Origin: Okibacterium fritillariae
GTDB taxonomy: Bacteria > Actinomycetota > Actinomycetes > Actinomycetales > Microbacteriaceae
DNA: 64,000 nucleotides
Assembly (NCBI RefSeq): GCF_900167575.1
Contig: NZ_FUZP01000001.1
Coordinates: 186,001 to 250,000, forward strand
Direction of reading: 5' to 3'
The position numbers were made by a program, and so were the translations under genes. The notes below the pieces were generated by a model, which was not told where the DNA came from, ran no database searches, and was given only the letters and a program-made list of their open reading frames with translations. This document shows positions 49,587-58,390 of the stretch, in pieces. Position 1 is the first letter of the stretch, and each line of letters begins with the position of its first letter.

Positions 49587-51034
49587 CGCTGACCGCCCTT
49601 TCGAAAGAGTGCGAGCTGGGTGGGCGACCCGAGGGCCGCATCGACGTCGCCGACCGTGCGGTATTCGACCGTGTAGCCGAACCGTTCGCACACGCTCGCG
49701 GCCCACGCCTCGAACTCGGCCCGGCTCCACTCGAACCGGTGGTCGGTGTGCCGGAACTCGCCCGCGGGCAGCGACGGGTACAACGCGTTGTAGTCGCTGT
49801 TCGGGGTGGTGACGATGACGGCGGCGGGGGCGGCGGCGCCGAAAACGGATGCTTCGAGCGCACCGTGGCGTGCGGCATCCACGTGTTCGATGACCTCCAT
49901 GAGCACGATCGCGTCGAGCCCCGCGAGCCGGGAATCCTGGTAGGTCACCGACGACTGCAGCAGCTGGATGCGGTCGCGCACCCGGTCGCTGGCCTCGCGC
50001 AGGTTCAGGCGGCGGGCCGCCTCCTCGAGCGCGCGCGCCGACACGTCGGTGCCGATGACGCGCGAGAACGCGGGCTCGGCCATGAGGTGCACGAGCAGCG
50101 CGCCCGGGCCGCAGCCCACGTCGGCAACGCTGTGGGCGCGGAGATCCGAGAGCGCCTGCAGAACGGCGGCGGCGCGCAGGCGGGCGAGCGACGGGGAACG
50201 TTCCTGAACGGCTCGCGCGCGGCCGTCGGCCGCAACATCTCCGGCCGCAGCATCTCCCGCTGCGACATCCGAGCTCGCTGACAAGTCCGTGGCGCTCGCG
50301 TCGCCATCGAGCAACGCCTCGGCGTCCCCGACCATGCCGCGCTGATGCGCCAGGTAGCGCCGCGTGATGAGGTCGCGCTCGGGGTGCTCGGCCAGCCATC
50401 CCTCGCCGGCGCGCATCAGTTTGCCGATCTCGTCGTCGGACACCCAATAGTGTTTGGCGTCGTCGAGCACGGGCAGCAGCACATAGAGGTGCCTCAGGGC
50501 ATCCGACAACCGGATGTCGCCCGTCAACGTGAGGTCGACGTAGCGCGAGTCGCCCCACTCGGGATGCTCGGGGTCGAGCGCGATCGGGCGCGCATCGACC
50601 TGCCAGCCGAGCGGCTCGAACAGCTGCCGGACGAGGTCGGCGCCACCGCGGGCCGAGACGGCGGCGACGGTCACGGTCAGGGGCAGCGTGCCGGCGGCGA
50701 GCTCGGGGAACGCGTCGCTGCGGCCACCCATCGCGGTGCGGAACACCTGCCCGATGGCCACGGCGACCATTGAGGAGGAGGCGTACGGCCGGTCGTTCAC
50801 ATACTGCGCGAGGGTCGACGCATCGCCGCCGCGGAAGCGTTTGTCGCGCACCAGGCCGACGGGGTCGACCTCGAGCATCATCGCCGCGGTGCAGCGCTCG
50901 TCGTTCGCCTCCGGGTAGAACACGTGCGCCTGCCCGACCGACAGGTCGAACACCTGCGCCTTGCCCGGATGCTTGCGCAAAAGGTGGCTCAGGTTCGATG
51001 CCTCCGGCGCGGTCGACGTCAACGTCACGAGCAC
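49583..51034 (-). CDS. hen1: Hen1 3'-terminal RNA ribose 2'-O-methyltransferase
   Basis: 483 residues. The N-terminal half (about 1-240, PYASSSMVAVAIGQVFRTAM) is the Pnkp-interacting domain. The C-terminal methyltransferase has VADVGCGPGALLVHLM and the Hen1 metal-site residues EVIEHVDAARHGALE and RHTDHRFEWS. The start is GTG 51034 (AGAGGG 6 nt upstream), which gives the conserved LVTLTSTAPEASNLSHLL start. Hen1 methylates the 3' end at the break so that the repaired RNA resists re-cleavage. Confidence 0.95.
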   Translation of the reverse strand: MLVTLTSTAPEASNLSHLLRKHPGKAQVFDLSVGQAHVFYPEANDERCTAAMMLEVDPVGLVRDKRFRGGDASTLAQYVNDRPYASSSMVAVAIGQVFRTAMGGRSDAFPELAAGTLPLTVTVAAVSARGGADLVRQLFEPLGWQVDARPIALDPEHPEWGDSRYVDLTLTGDIRLSDALRHLYVLLPVLDDAKHYWVSDDEIGKLMRAGEGWLAEHPERDLITRRYLAHQRGMVGDAEALLDGDASATDLSASSDVAAGDAAAGDVAADGRARAVQERSPSLARLRAAAVLQALSDLRAHSVADVGCGPGALLVHLMAEPAFSRVIGTDVSARALEEAARRLNLREASDRVRDRIQLLQSSVTYQDSRLAGLDAIVLMEVIEHVDAARHGALEASVFGAAAPAAVIVTTPNSDYNALYPSLPAGEFRHTDHRFEWSRAEFEAWAASVCERFGYTVEYRTVGDVDAALGSPTQLALFRKGGQR

Positions 51035-51281
51035 AGTGTCCCTCTTCCCCTCGACAACACTCCCCTCACCGTAACAACCCGCCCCGGCCGCCCGCGCCGC
51101 GCCCACCCCGCGCGGCACCCCCACTCCGGGAGTCGCGCCGCCTTCGCGGGGCGCGGCGGCCCGAGATGCGCGGTGGCGCGGGCATCGTCGGGCGCTACAC
51201 TTCAGCTGTGATTCCCCAGGACCAGCACGCGTCCCGTGCTCCTGAACAGCCGCTTCTTTGCACTCAACGGGCGACGACGGT

Positions 51282-52535
51282 TCAGGGCGTTATTCGGAGG
51301 GCCCCCAGAACGTCGACCAGTGTGTCGGGGTCGCCGACGTTGCCGGGCACGACGATGTAGAGCAGCTCGCGGCCGTCGTGGGCATTCAACCGCCACACGG
51401 AGACCCCGGGCAAGATCTGCCCGAGCACGTAGGCCGAGGAGGCGCCGATTCCGGTGCGGGCAACCTCGGCCGAGGTGATGCCGCCCTTCGCCACGACGGC
51501 GGACACCTCGGGCAGCAGCGCGCGGACCGCCGTCGTGAGCGCCGTCATGACTCGTTCGCCGTGTTCGAGGGTGTTGTGGCCGCCCGACCGCACGCGTTCG
51601 CTCGTCACGACAGCGAGGGCGTGATCGGCGAGTCCCGGCCGCGCCCGTTCGGCGGCATCGAGCCCGGCCAGCGCGGCAGAAGCAAGAGCCTGCTCCGTGT
51701 CGACGACGGCCGCCTCGCCGAAGGCGGCCACCACCGGGGCCAACTGCTTGGCCGCTCCCGCGGTGTGTGAACCGCAGACGAGCAACGTGGCGACGGGGGT
51801 AACGACGAGGGGGCTGGGCAACAGGCCGTCGCTGGCCACCCCGGCGAGTTCGGCGGCGAGGGGTGCCGCCGAGCGGATGACGAGGCTCGCGCCCGCATCG
51901 ATGGCCGTGTCGACGGCCGCCGCGATCATCCGGATGTCGTCGGCATTCACAGCGTCCGGCACGACGACCGCGCCGGGGGCGGCGCTCGTCAGAACGTCTG
52001 CGAGGCCTCCCGCGTGGACGACGTCCAGTGCGACCGGGATGCCGCGCCGGCCCGACTTCTCGGCTACGTACTGGGAGAGGTCGCTGTTCGCGAACGGGAA
52101 GACGGGGTCTTCGGCGTACTCGGTATGGTGAGCCGGAACGTCGTGCCCGTCGACGCGCACGTAGTGCACGCCGCCGCGGGTGGTCCGCCCGCCGTCGGGG
52201 AACGCGGGCACGAACAGCAGAACGCCGCCCGCGTCTTCGTCGAGGAAGACCTCCGATTCGGCGAACACGTGACCGCGCAGCGTCGAGTCCCCCCGGAGCA
52301 CGAACCTCACCGGCTCGTCGAGCGAGGCGCCGGCCGCTTCGCCGTCTGCGCGAATCCGGCGGGCGAGGGAAACCGCGGCCGCTTCGTCGAGCGCTCGGCT
52401 GTTGGTCTGCACGTAGACGCTGTCGGCGTGCCGAAGCGCGTCGGTCAGCAGCTCGGCGTCACTCTCAAGCAGCACGGTCACGCCGGTCGCCGACTGCGTG
52501 CCGGTCGGGTCGTCGTCGAGAACGATTGTCTTCAT
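51282..52535 (-). CDS. Four-carbon acid sugar kinase family (DUF1537) protein
   Basis: 417 residues. The N-terminal half reads IVLDDDPTGTQSATGVTVLL with FVLRGDSTLRGHV, and the C-terminal nucleotide-binding part VVAKGGITSAEVARTGIGAS, both hallmarks of the family. Members phosphorylate four-carbon sugar acids such as erythronate/threonate or related 3-oxo acids. ATG 52535 has GGAAAG upstream. It lies next to a transporter, regulator and oxidoreductase, a catabolic set. Confidence 0.9.
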   Translation of the reverse strand: MKTIVLDDDPTGTQSATGVTVLLESDAELLTDALRHADSVYVQTNSRALDEAAAVSLARRIRADGEAAGASLDEPVRFVLRGDSTLRGHVFAESEVFLDEDAGGVLLFVPAFPDGGRTTRGGVHYVRVDGHDVPAHHTEYAEDPVFPFANSDLSQYVAEKSGRRGIPVALDVVHAGGLADVLTSAAPGAVVVPDAVNADDIRMIAAAVDTAIDAGASLVIRSAAPLAAELAGVASDGLLPSPLVVTPVATLLVCGSHTAGAAKQLAPVVAAFGEAAVVDTEQALASAALAGLDAAERARPGLADHALAVVTSERVRSGGHNTLEHGERVMTALTTAVRALLPEVSAVVAKGGITSAEVARTGIGASSAYVLGQILPGVSVWRLNAHDGRELLYIVVPGNVGDPDTLVDVLGALRITP

Positions 52536-52624
52536 CAGGTCGCTTTCCTTGCAATCAGCGAGAGGCGTTCGCCTGTCACTGGTCATGTGTGCGGGCCGGC
52601 GACATGAGCCGTCGGGCGAATCGG

Positions 52625-52681
52625 TGGGGGCGGAACGCTGGGGGTGGAACGCTGGGGCGGAACACTGGGGGTGGAACGGTG
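52625..52681 (+). repeat. Short degenerate tandem repeat
   Basis: Four units of 13-14 nt based on TGGGGGTGGAACGC, in the space between the kinase and transporter genes. It may be a small minisatellite; no function visible. Confidence 0.7.
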
Positions 52682-52724
52682 CAGGGTGCGGGTCCCCGGG
52701 CGCCCTGCACCGGATCGGCAGGGG

Positions 52725-54059
52725 TTATTCGCCGGCGATCACGCGGTCGGCGGCTGCCCGTTCGGCGGGGCCCCAGGTTTCACGGGTGAGGAGCGCTCCG
52801 ATGAAACCGAGGAGGCCGCATCCGAGATAGACCCAGGCGACGCCCTGCCAGCCGAGAGGAACGGCGACGGCCGTGGCGATGAGCGGGATGAAGCCCGAGA
52901 TGGCCGCCGAGAACTGGTAGCCGATGGATGCGCCGGACGAGCGCGTGTTGGTCGAGAACAGTTCGGAGAACCAGGCGCCCTGCGTGCCGGCCAGCGAGTC
53001 GTGGATGATCGACATCGCGACGATGTAGACGAAGACGATCAGGTAGGGCAGCCCCGTGTTGACGAGCAGGAACATGGGGAACGCGAAGGCCATCAGCAGC
53101 ACGGAGCCGGCGATGTAGACGGGCCGTCGGCCGATGCGGTCGGTGAGGCGCCCGAACAGGATCGTGGTCACGAGCCCGATGGCCGCGGCGATGATGAGGC
53201 CGGACAGCGCCGTGGACCGTTCGGCGATCGGCTGATCACCGGTCGTCAGGTAGGACAGCATGTAGGTGACGATCACGTAGAAGCCACCCGACTCGGCGAG
53301 GCGCAGCGAGATGACGCGCAGAATCGTGCGCCAGTCCCGCTTGAAGACCTCTTTGATGGGGTTCTTCACGACGAGGCCGGCGGTCTTGGTGTCGGTGAAC
53401 TCCGGCGATTCCGAGACCTTGTAGCGGATGATGAGGCCCGCGACGATCAGCACCGACGACAGCAGGAACGGCAGCCGCCAGGCGAGTTCGCTGTCGAGGG
53501 TGCTCGACCACAGGAAGACGAGGTTGGCGAGCAGCAGGCCGAGCGGCACGCCGGCTTGGGGGATGGCGGTGTAGCGACCGCGTTTCTTCCAGGGGGCGTG
53601 CTCGAAGGTCATGAGAATGGCGCCGCCCCACTCCGCTCCGAAGGCGATGCCCTGGATGACGCGGATGAGCGTGAGCAGGATGGGGGCCAAAATGCCGACC
53701 TGCTGGTAGGTCGGCAGCACGCCGATGAGCACCGTCGAGATGCCCATGAGCAGCAGGGCCCCGACGAGGACGGGTTTGCGGCCGATCTTGTCGCCCAGAT
53801 ATCCGCCGATCACGCCGCCGAGGGGGCGCATCGCGAAACCGATGCCGAAGGTGGCGAAGCCGAGCAGCACGCCCACGACGGGGTCTTCGGCGTGGAAGAA
53901 CACGGTGTTGAAGTAGAGCGCGGCGGCGGTGCCGTAGGCGAGGAAGTCGTAGTTCTCGATCGTCGTGCCGACGGCGCTGCCGATGGCCGTGCGCAACTTG
54001 TCGGGTGACCCGTGTTCCGCGCGGCGCGCGAGGTCGGGGGCGGGGCTGGTGGTGGTCAT
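52725..54059 (-). CDS. MFS transporter, metabolite:H+ symporter (MHS) family
   Basis: 444 residues, 12 helices. MHS landmarks: IGSAVGTTIENYDFLAYG at the start, GGVIGGYLGDKIGRKPVLVG, and GIAFGAEWGGAILM. Such carriers take up organic acids. The neighbouring sugar-acid kinase suggests a hydroxy-acid substrate. Confidence 0.9.
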   Translation of the reverse strand: MTTTSPAPDLARRAEHGSPDKLRTAIGSAVGTTIENYDFLAYGTAAALYFNTVFFHAEDPVVGVLLGFATFGIGFAMRPLGGVIGGYLGDKIGRKPVLVGALLLMGISTVLIGVLPTYQQVGILAPILLTLIRVIQGIAFGAEWGGAILMTFEHAPWKKRGRYTAIPQAGVPLGLLLANLVFLWSSTLDSELAWRLPFLLSSVLIVAGLIIRYKVSESPEFTDTKTAGLVVKNPIKEVFKRDWRTILRVISLRLAESGGFYVIVTYMLSYLTTGDQPIAERSTALSGLIIAAAIGLVTTILFGRLTDRIGRRPVYIAGSVLLMAFAFPMFLLVNTGLPYLIVFVYIVAMSIIHDSLAGTQGAWFSELFSTNTRSSGASIGYQFSAAISGFIPLIATAVAVPLGWQGVAWVYLGCGLLGFIGALLTRETWGPAERAAADRVIAGE

Positions 54060-54126
54060 CGCGTGGTCCTTATCTCCGTTGATAATCGGACGGGGCGGCG
54101 CCCCGGCCGTCGCGGGAGACCGCCCG

Positions 54127-54870
54127 TCACTCGATGGGCGTCGTCCCGCGTGCCTTCGTCGTCTTGTAGAAATCGTTGATGTGGGTGTTCACCCGTTGTG
54201 AGGCCAGCAACCCGTCGCGTTCGATGATCGCGGCGAGGATGTCTCGGTGTTCGGCCCGCACGATGGTGGCCGTCGCCCGCCAATCGGCGAGTTCGGCATA
54301 CCGGTCGACCATCTGTTGGTGGATGGCGGTGCGCAGCGAGCTCATGAAGTGGGCGGTGAGCGCGTTACCCGTCGATTCGGCGATCCTCACGTGGAATGCG
54401 GCATCCAGTCGGTTGAATTCGGCCGAGTCGATGCCTAGGTCGTCCATCCTGTCGAGGATCTTGGCGAGCTCGCGATGGTCGTCGTCGTTCGCCCGGGCCG
54501 CGGCTTCGCGCACGCTCCACTCTTCGAGCGTCAGCCGGGTCTCGACCACGTCGTTCGAGCTGAAATGCGCGAGGGCGATCTGCAGCTTGAGCAGGTTGAC
54601 GAGGCCGTCGCCGGGCGTCTGAACGAGTGCTGCGCCACCATCCGGGCCGCCGCCGCGACGGATCTCGACCACGCCGAGGGCCTCGAGAACCCGCAGCGAC
54701 TCTCGCAGCGACGGGCGGGACACCCCGAGCAGGGCGGCGAAGTCCCGCTCGCTGGGGAGATGGTCTCCCGCTTTGAGCCGTCCATCGAGAATGCGCTGCT
54801 CGATCTGGGCCATCACCTGTTCGTAGGTGCGGAGTCGCTGCACCGGCTCCCACTGCTCGGTCGATGCCAT
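54127..54870 (-). CDS. GntR family regulator, FadR/FCD type
   Basis: 247 residues. Winged HTH (GDHLPSERDFAALLGVSRPS, LRESLRVLEALGVVEIRRGG) and an FCD domain with the metal-binding Asp/His pattern (FNRLDAAFHVRIAESTGN). ATG 54870 starts the homologous region. Three TGGTNNGACCA sites in the neighbourhood are candidate operators. It probably represses the sugar-acid genes until a pathway acid binds. Confidence 0.9.
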   Translation of the reverse strand: MASTEQWEPVQRLRTYEQVMAQIEQRILDGRLKAGDHLPSERDFAALLGVSRPSLRESLRVLEALGVVEIRRGGGPDGGAALVQTPGDGLVNLLKLQIALAHFSSNDVVETRLTLEEWSVREAAARANDDDHRELAKILDRMDDLGIDSAEFNRLDAAFHVRIAESTGNALTAHFMSSLRTAIHQQMVDRYAELADWRATATIVRAEHRDILAAIIERDGLLASQRVNTHINDFYKTTKARGTTPIE

Positions 54871-54943
54871 TGTCGAACTCCTCAGGTCCCCCCAGCGCGG
54901 CTGATCCCGCGGTGATGATGTCCATCGTAGTTCTCGCGGTGAA

Positions 54944-54954
54944 TGGTTAGACCA
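54944..54954. promoter_or_regulatory. FadR/GntR-type operator
   Basis: TGGTTAGACCA overlaps the end of the oxidoreductase gene, 74 nt upstream of the regulator start. One arm base differs from the two sites at 56.35 and 56.39 kb. Confidence 0.55.
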
Positions 54955-56311
54955 ACGCGGCGGTGTGCTCGGCGCGGAACTCGTTCTCGAGTTGGCGACG
55001 GATCTGCACGGCGAACTGCGACTCGTCGAGCTGCACGTCGTCCCATGAGACCGTCTGGTCCTTCGGCACATCGCGGATGAGCTTCGCGCCGTGGGCGAGG
55101 CCCAGGGGGAGAGCGTTCCGGCCCAGGGAGATGTGGGCGGGCGCGAGCTTGCCGAACACCGTGTAGCCGCCCTCACCGTCGAGCGTTTCGCCGGCCTTCA
55201 GCGCGCGCTTGGCGGTGGTGACCACGTCGCCGCGGAACCCGGTCGGGGCGCCCGTCGCCTCGCCGCGCAGCACGGCCGCGGCGATCGACACATTCAGCTC
55301 GAGTCCGATCATGTGGTACGGCCGGTAGAGCGAACCGTAGCGCCCGGTCTCGTCGGTGTGCACGCCGTATTCCTGGAAGCACTGCACCGCGTAGTCGGTC
55401 GTCGCCTCGAACGTGACGTAGACGCCCCAGCGCAGGTTGTCGGGAACCTCGGTGCCGTCGCGATACATGCTCGATGCGATCTCGACCGTTCCGCGACGCG
55501 TCAGGCTTCCGCCCTGGTGGGTGTTCTCGCGGAACACGGTGGGCAGGTCATCCTTGCTCGCGGCCGGGAAGAGCAGGCCCTCGTCTTGCGGGATGAGGCC
55601 GGTTCCGTTGGCGACGGCCGCCATCTCGATCGCCGACTTCGTGCCGTCGAGGAACGAGTTGAACATCTTCGGGTTGTAGTCGCCGCTCTCGAGCTGCTCG
55701 GCGCTGAAACCGTAGTAGTCCCAGACGGTGTCGGGCGTCGAGTAGTTGTACTCGGGCAGGTACTTCGTTCCCTTGCCGGCCGCGACCACGTCGAAACCGA
55801 CGGTGCGGCACCAGTCGACGAGCTCGCAGATGAGCGCCGGCTGGTCGCCGTAGGCCATCGCATAGATGACGCCGGCTGCCTGGGCGCGGCGCTGCAGGAT
55901 GGGCCCGACCATGCAGTCGGCCTCGACGTTGACCATGATCACGTGCTTGCCGTGGTCGATGGCCGTGACGGCGTGATAGGTGCCGACGAGCGGGTTTCCG
56001 GTGATCTCGAGGATGACCTCGATGGCGTCTGATTTCAGCAGCGCGTCGGAGTTGTCGATGACGGCGGTGCCACCCGTGCGCAGCGCTTCGTCGATGGATG
56101 CCGCGGCGTAACGCTCTTGCGGCCAGCCCGTGCGAGCGAGTGCCGCCTTCGCTTTGGTCGGGTCGATGTCGGCGACTCCGACGACGTGGATGTTGTCGCT
56201 CCCGACGGCCTGGGTGAGGAACATCGACGAGAACTTGCCGGCGCCGATGACGCCGACTCGGATGGGGCCGGCTTCGGCCGTGCGCTTCTGCATCAAGCTG
56301 AACAGGTTCAT
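54947..56311 (-). CDS. NAD(P)-dependent oxidoreductase with C-terminal SAF domain
   Basis: 454 residues. N-terminal Rossmann domain (RVGVIGAGKFSSMFLTQAVG) of the homoserine-dehydrogenase-like type, a central catalytic part (AAGKGTKYLPEYNYSTPDTV), and a C-terminal SAF-like domain (ALKAGETLDGEGGYTVFGKL). The substrate is unknown; context with a DUF1537 kinase points to a branched or short sugar acid. The promoter region has two GntR-type operators. Confidence 0.85.
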   Translation of the reverse strand: MNLFSLMQKRTAEAGPIRVGVIGAGKFSSMFLTQAVGSDNIHVVGVADIDPTKAKAALARTGWPQERYAAASIDEALRTGGTAVIDNSDALLKSDAIEVILEITGNPLVGTYHAVTAIDHGKHVIMVNVEADCMVGPILQRRAQAAGVIYAMAYGDQPALICELVDWCRTVGFDVVAAGKGTKYLPEYNYSTPDTVWDYYGFSAEQLESGDYNPKMFNSFLDGTKSAIEMAAVANGTGLIPQDEGLLFPAASKDDLPTVFRENTHQGGSLTRRGTVEIASSMYRDGTEVPDNLRWGVYVTFEATTDYAVQCFQEYGVHTDETGRYGSLYRPYHMIGLELNVSIAAAVLRGEATGAPTGFRGDVVTTAKRALKAGETLDGEGGYTVFGKLAPAHISLGRNALPLGLAHGAKLIRDVPKDQTVSWDDVQLDESQFAVQIRRQLENEFRAEHTAALV

Positions 56312-56349
56312 GGGCTACTCCTTCGTAGTGGGACGCGGTCTCGGCTAGA

Positions 56350-56397
56350 TGGTCAGACCAATGACGTCTCGCAACAAAGTAACTGATGGTCTGACCA
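56350..56397. promoter_or_regulatory. Pair of FadR/GntR-type operators
   Basis: TGGTCAGACCA (56350-56360) and TGGTCTGACCA (56387-56397), centres 37 bp apart, lie 39-86 nt upstream of the oxidoreductase ATG. They match the TGGTCNGACCA dyad typical of FadR-subfamily regulators, and the third site is before the regulator gene itself. Confidence 0.8.
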
Positions 56398-56512
56398 TCT
56401 GTCAATAACTTCTGAGAGTGGTGCCGAGACAGGAGCCGTCAGAGCGATTTCATGCCGGTAGTGGTGTCGCCAGCACGATGTCGACTGTCGCGCGCTGTTG
56501 CCTCAGTCGCAG

Positions 56513-57022
56513 TTAGGCGCCGTCGGCATCGAGGGAGGCGAGGTAGTCGGCGTTGCCGCGTAGGGCGGGTTTGTAGCGTTCGAGCTCGTCGGCGTGCACG
56601 TGGTCGGCGAGGAGTGTCAGCAGGCTGCCAAGGGCCGTGTTCGCGCGGCCGGCGGCGTGCAGTGTGAGCGCCTCGAAGGCGCCGAGGGCGACCGAGCCGG
56701 GGAACTCCTCGCGGGCTCGCGCGAAGATGTCGAGGGACTCGTCGAGCCGCCCGAGGTTGCGCAGGGTGCTGCCGTATTGCAGATAACAGCGGCGGCGGAT
56801 GTCTCCCGACAGCCCGGCGGCCATGGCGCGTTCATAGAACCCGACGGCGGTTTCTTCCTCGCCCGCCGTGTCATAGGCGCCGCCGACCTCGTAGAGCACG
56901 CGAGGCTCGGACGGGTGCGCTTCGTAGATCGGCAGGAGTGCCGCGATCGTGGGTCCCATGTCGTCGCGGTTGCGGGCGGCGAAGATGCGGTCCAATTGGG
57001 CGTCGAGGGCGGCAGGCGTCAT
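56513..57022 (-). CDS. Tetratricopeptide-repeat protein
   Basis: 169 residues forming about three to four TPR-like helix pairs (PIYEAHPSEPRVLYEVGGAY, ETAVGFYERAMAAGLSG, YLQYGSTLRNLGRLDESLDI). Similar short TPR proteins are common in Gram-positives; partners are unknown. A run of 8-bp repeats lies directly upstream of its start. Confidence 0.85.
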   Translation of the reverse strand: MTPAALDAQLDRIFAARNRDDMGPTIAALLPIYEAHPSEPRVLYEVGGAYDTAGEEETAVGFYERAMAAGLSGDIRRRCYLQYGSTLRNLGRLDESLDIFARAREEFPGSVALGAFEALTLHAAGRANTALGSLLTLLADHVHADELERYKPALRGNADYLASLDADGA

Positions 57023-57035
57023 GCCCCTATCCTGG

Positions 57036-57129
57036 CCGACGAGCCGACGAGCCGACGAGCCGACGAGCCGACGAGCCGACGAGCCGACGAGCCGACGAGC
57101 CGACGAGCCGACGAGCCGACGAGCCGACG
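57036..57129. repeat. 8-bp microsatellite, CCGACGAG x 11.75
   Basis: 94 nt of perfect 8-bp tandem repeats between the stop of the epoxide hydrolase gene (57134) and the start of the TPR gene (57022). The unit is not a multiple of three, so any gain or loss changes all frames. It lies 14 nt from the TPR start codon, in its 5' leader. Confidence 0.95.
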
Positions 57130-57133
57130 GGTG

Positions 57134-58255
57134 TCAGCGCTCGTCCGGGCGCAGCCCACTGACGAAGGCCGTGAGCTCGGCCGCCACGAGCTGCGGCGTC
57201 TGCCAGGCCGTGAAGTGGCCGCCGCGGTCGAGGTCGGTCCATCGGCGGATGTCGCGATAGGTGCGCGCCGCATAGCTGCGCGGCAGCCCGCGCTCCCCGT
57301 GCTGCACCGCCACCCCGGCGGGCACCGTGATCTCGGGCAACTCGGCTTGCAGCCGGTGGTCGCGGTAGGGCGCGAACGACGTTCCGATGCTGCGCGTAAA
57401 CCAGTAGAGGGACACCGTGGTCAGGAGTTCGTCGTCATTCCACCATTCGCCCTCGCCCGACCAGGCGAGCAGCTTCTCGACGATCCACGCCGCCAGACCC
57501 GCGGGCGAATCGCTGAGCGCGACGGCGAGCGTCTCGGGTCGCGTCGACTGCATGGCCGCGTAGGCGAGTGAGCGCTTCCAGGCGGCATCGTGGTCGGCCA
57601 CCCAGCCGGCCTCCTCCGCCGTGAGGTTGTGGGCGCGCGATTCCGACGGGAACGCGGCGTGCGTGGCGAAGAGGCCGAGCACGGATTCGGGGTGGAGCGC
57701 CGCCATCCAGTCGCTCGTCGTCGACCCGACGTCTTCGCCGTAACAGACGTAGCGGTCGTAGCCGAGCGTGTCGACCATGAGCGAGTGCATGAGCTCGGCG
57801 ACGATGGGGCCGGTGAAGGGGCGGTCGACGAGCGCGGGGGACGGCCCATAACCGGGCAGCGAGGCGACGACCACATCGAAGACCACGTCGGCGTCACCAT
57901 CCGCGGTCAGCAGGCGTGCCAACGGCAGCATCTCGATGAACGAATAGGGCCACCCGTGAAAGACGATGACGGGCACTCGGTGCCCGCGAGCCTCGGCCGG
58001 CGCCTGCATATGGGCGAAGTGGATGACCTGACCGTCGACCGTCGCCGTGAATTGCGGCACCGCCGCCAGCTCGCGCTCGACCCGCCGCCAGTCGAATCCT
58101 TCCCGCCAGCGATCGAGCAACCCGCCCAGGCGCTCGAGACTCAAGCCGCTCTCCACCGCCGCATCACCGATCGGCTGCGGGAGCGCCGTGCGCTCGAGCC
58201 GGGTGCGCAGGTCGGAGAGCGCGTCGTCGTCGATCGTCAGGCGATAAGGCTGCAT
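57134..58255 (-). CDS. Epoxide hydrolase (alpha/beta fold, EHN domain)
   Basis: 373 residues. An N-terminal EHN-type lid (LERTALPQPIGDAAVESGLS, FDWRRVERELAAVPQFTATV) precedes the hydrolase core with HGWPYSFIE (oxyanion), nucleophile Asp in YGEDVGSTTSDW, and catalytic His in DRGGHFTAWQTPQ. The usual GGDWG elbow is changed to GEDVG. Converts epoxides to diols; physiological substrate unknown. Confidence 0.9.
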   Translation of the reverse strand: MQPYRLTIDDDALSDLRTRLERTALPQPIGDAAVESGLSLERLGGLLDRWREGFDWRRVERELAAVPQFTATVDGQVIHFAHMQAPAEARGHRVPVIVFHGWPYSFIEMLPLARLLTADGDADVVFDVVVASLPGYGPSPALVDRPFTGPIVAELMHSLMVDTLGYDRYVCYGEDVGSTTSDWMAALHPESVLGLFATHAAFPSESRAHNLTAEEAGWVADHDAAWKRSLAYAAMQSTRPETLAVALSDSPAGLAAWIVEKLLAWSGEGEWWNDDELLTTVSLYWFTRSIGTSFAPYRDHRLQAELPEITVPAGVAVQHGERGLPRSYAARTYRDIRRWTDLDRGGHFTAWQTPQLVAAELTAFVSGLRPDER

Positions 58256-58390
58256 ACCAGCAGGCTAGGGCAGACCACCGACGCCGAACCCGCCCCTGGT
58301 TGCCGCGCCATCAATTGACGGCTGGGTGCGCGCGTGCCCCAATGTCGGGCTCGTTCTTACTACTTGGCTGCATTGTCAGCTCGGCGATCT

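Noticed and set aside
49587-50558. N-terminal extension of Pnkp
   Set aside because: The frame upstream of 49586 is Arg-rich antisense-like sequence overlapping hen1 in another frame; the real start overlaps the hen1 stop.
52644-54008. Long plus-strand frame of 454 codons
   Set aside because: Shadow of the MHS transporter gene; composition is Glu/Asp/Arg-rich with no domain.
57036-57129. Possible CRISPR array
   Set aside because: The repeats are contiguous 8-mers without spacers, and no cas genes are present.
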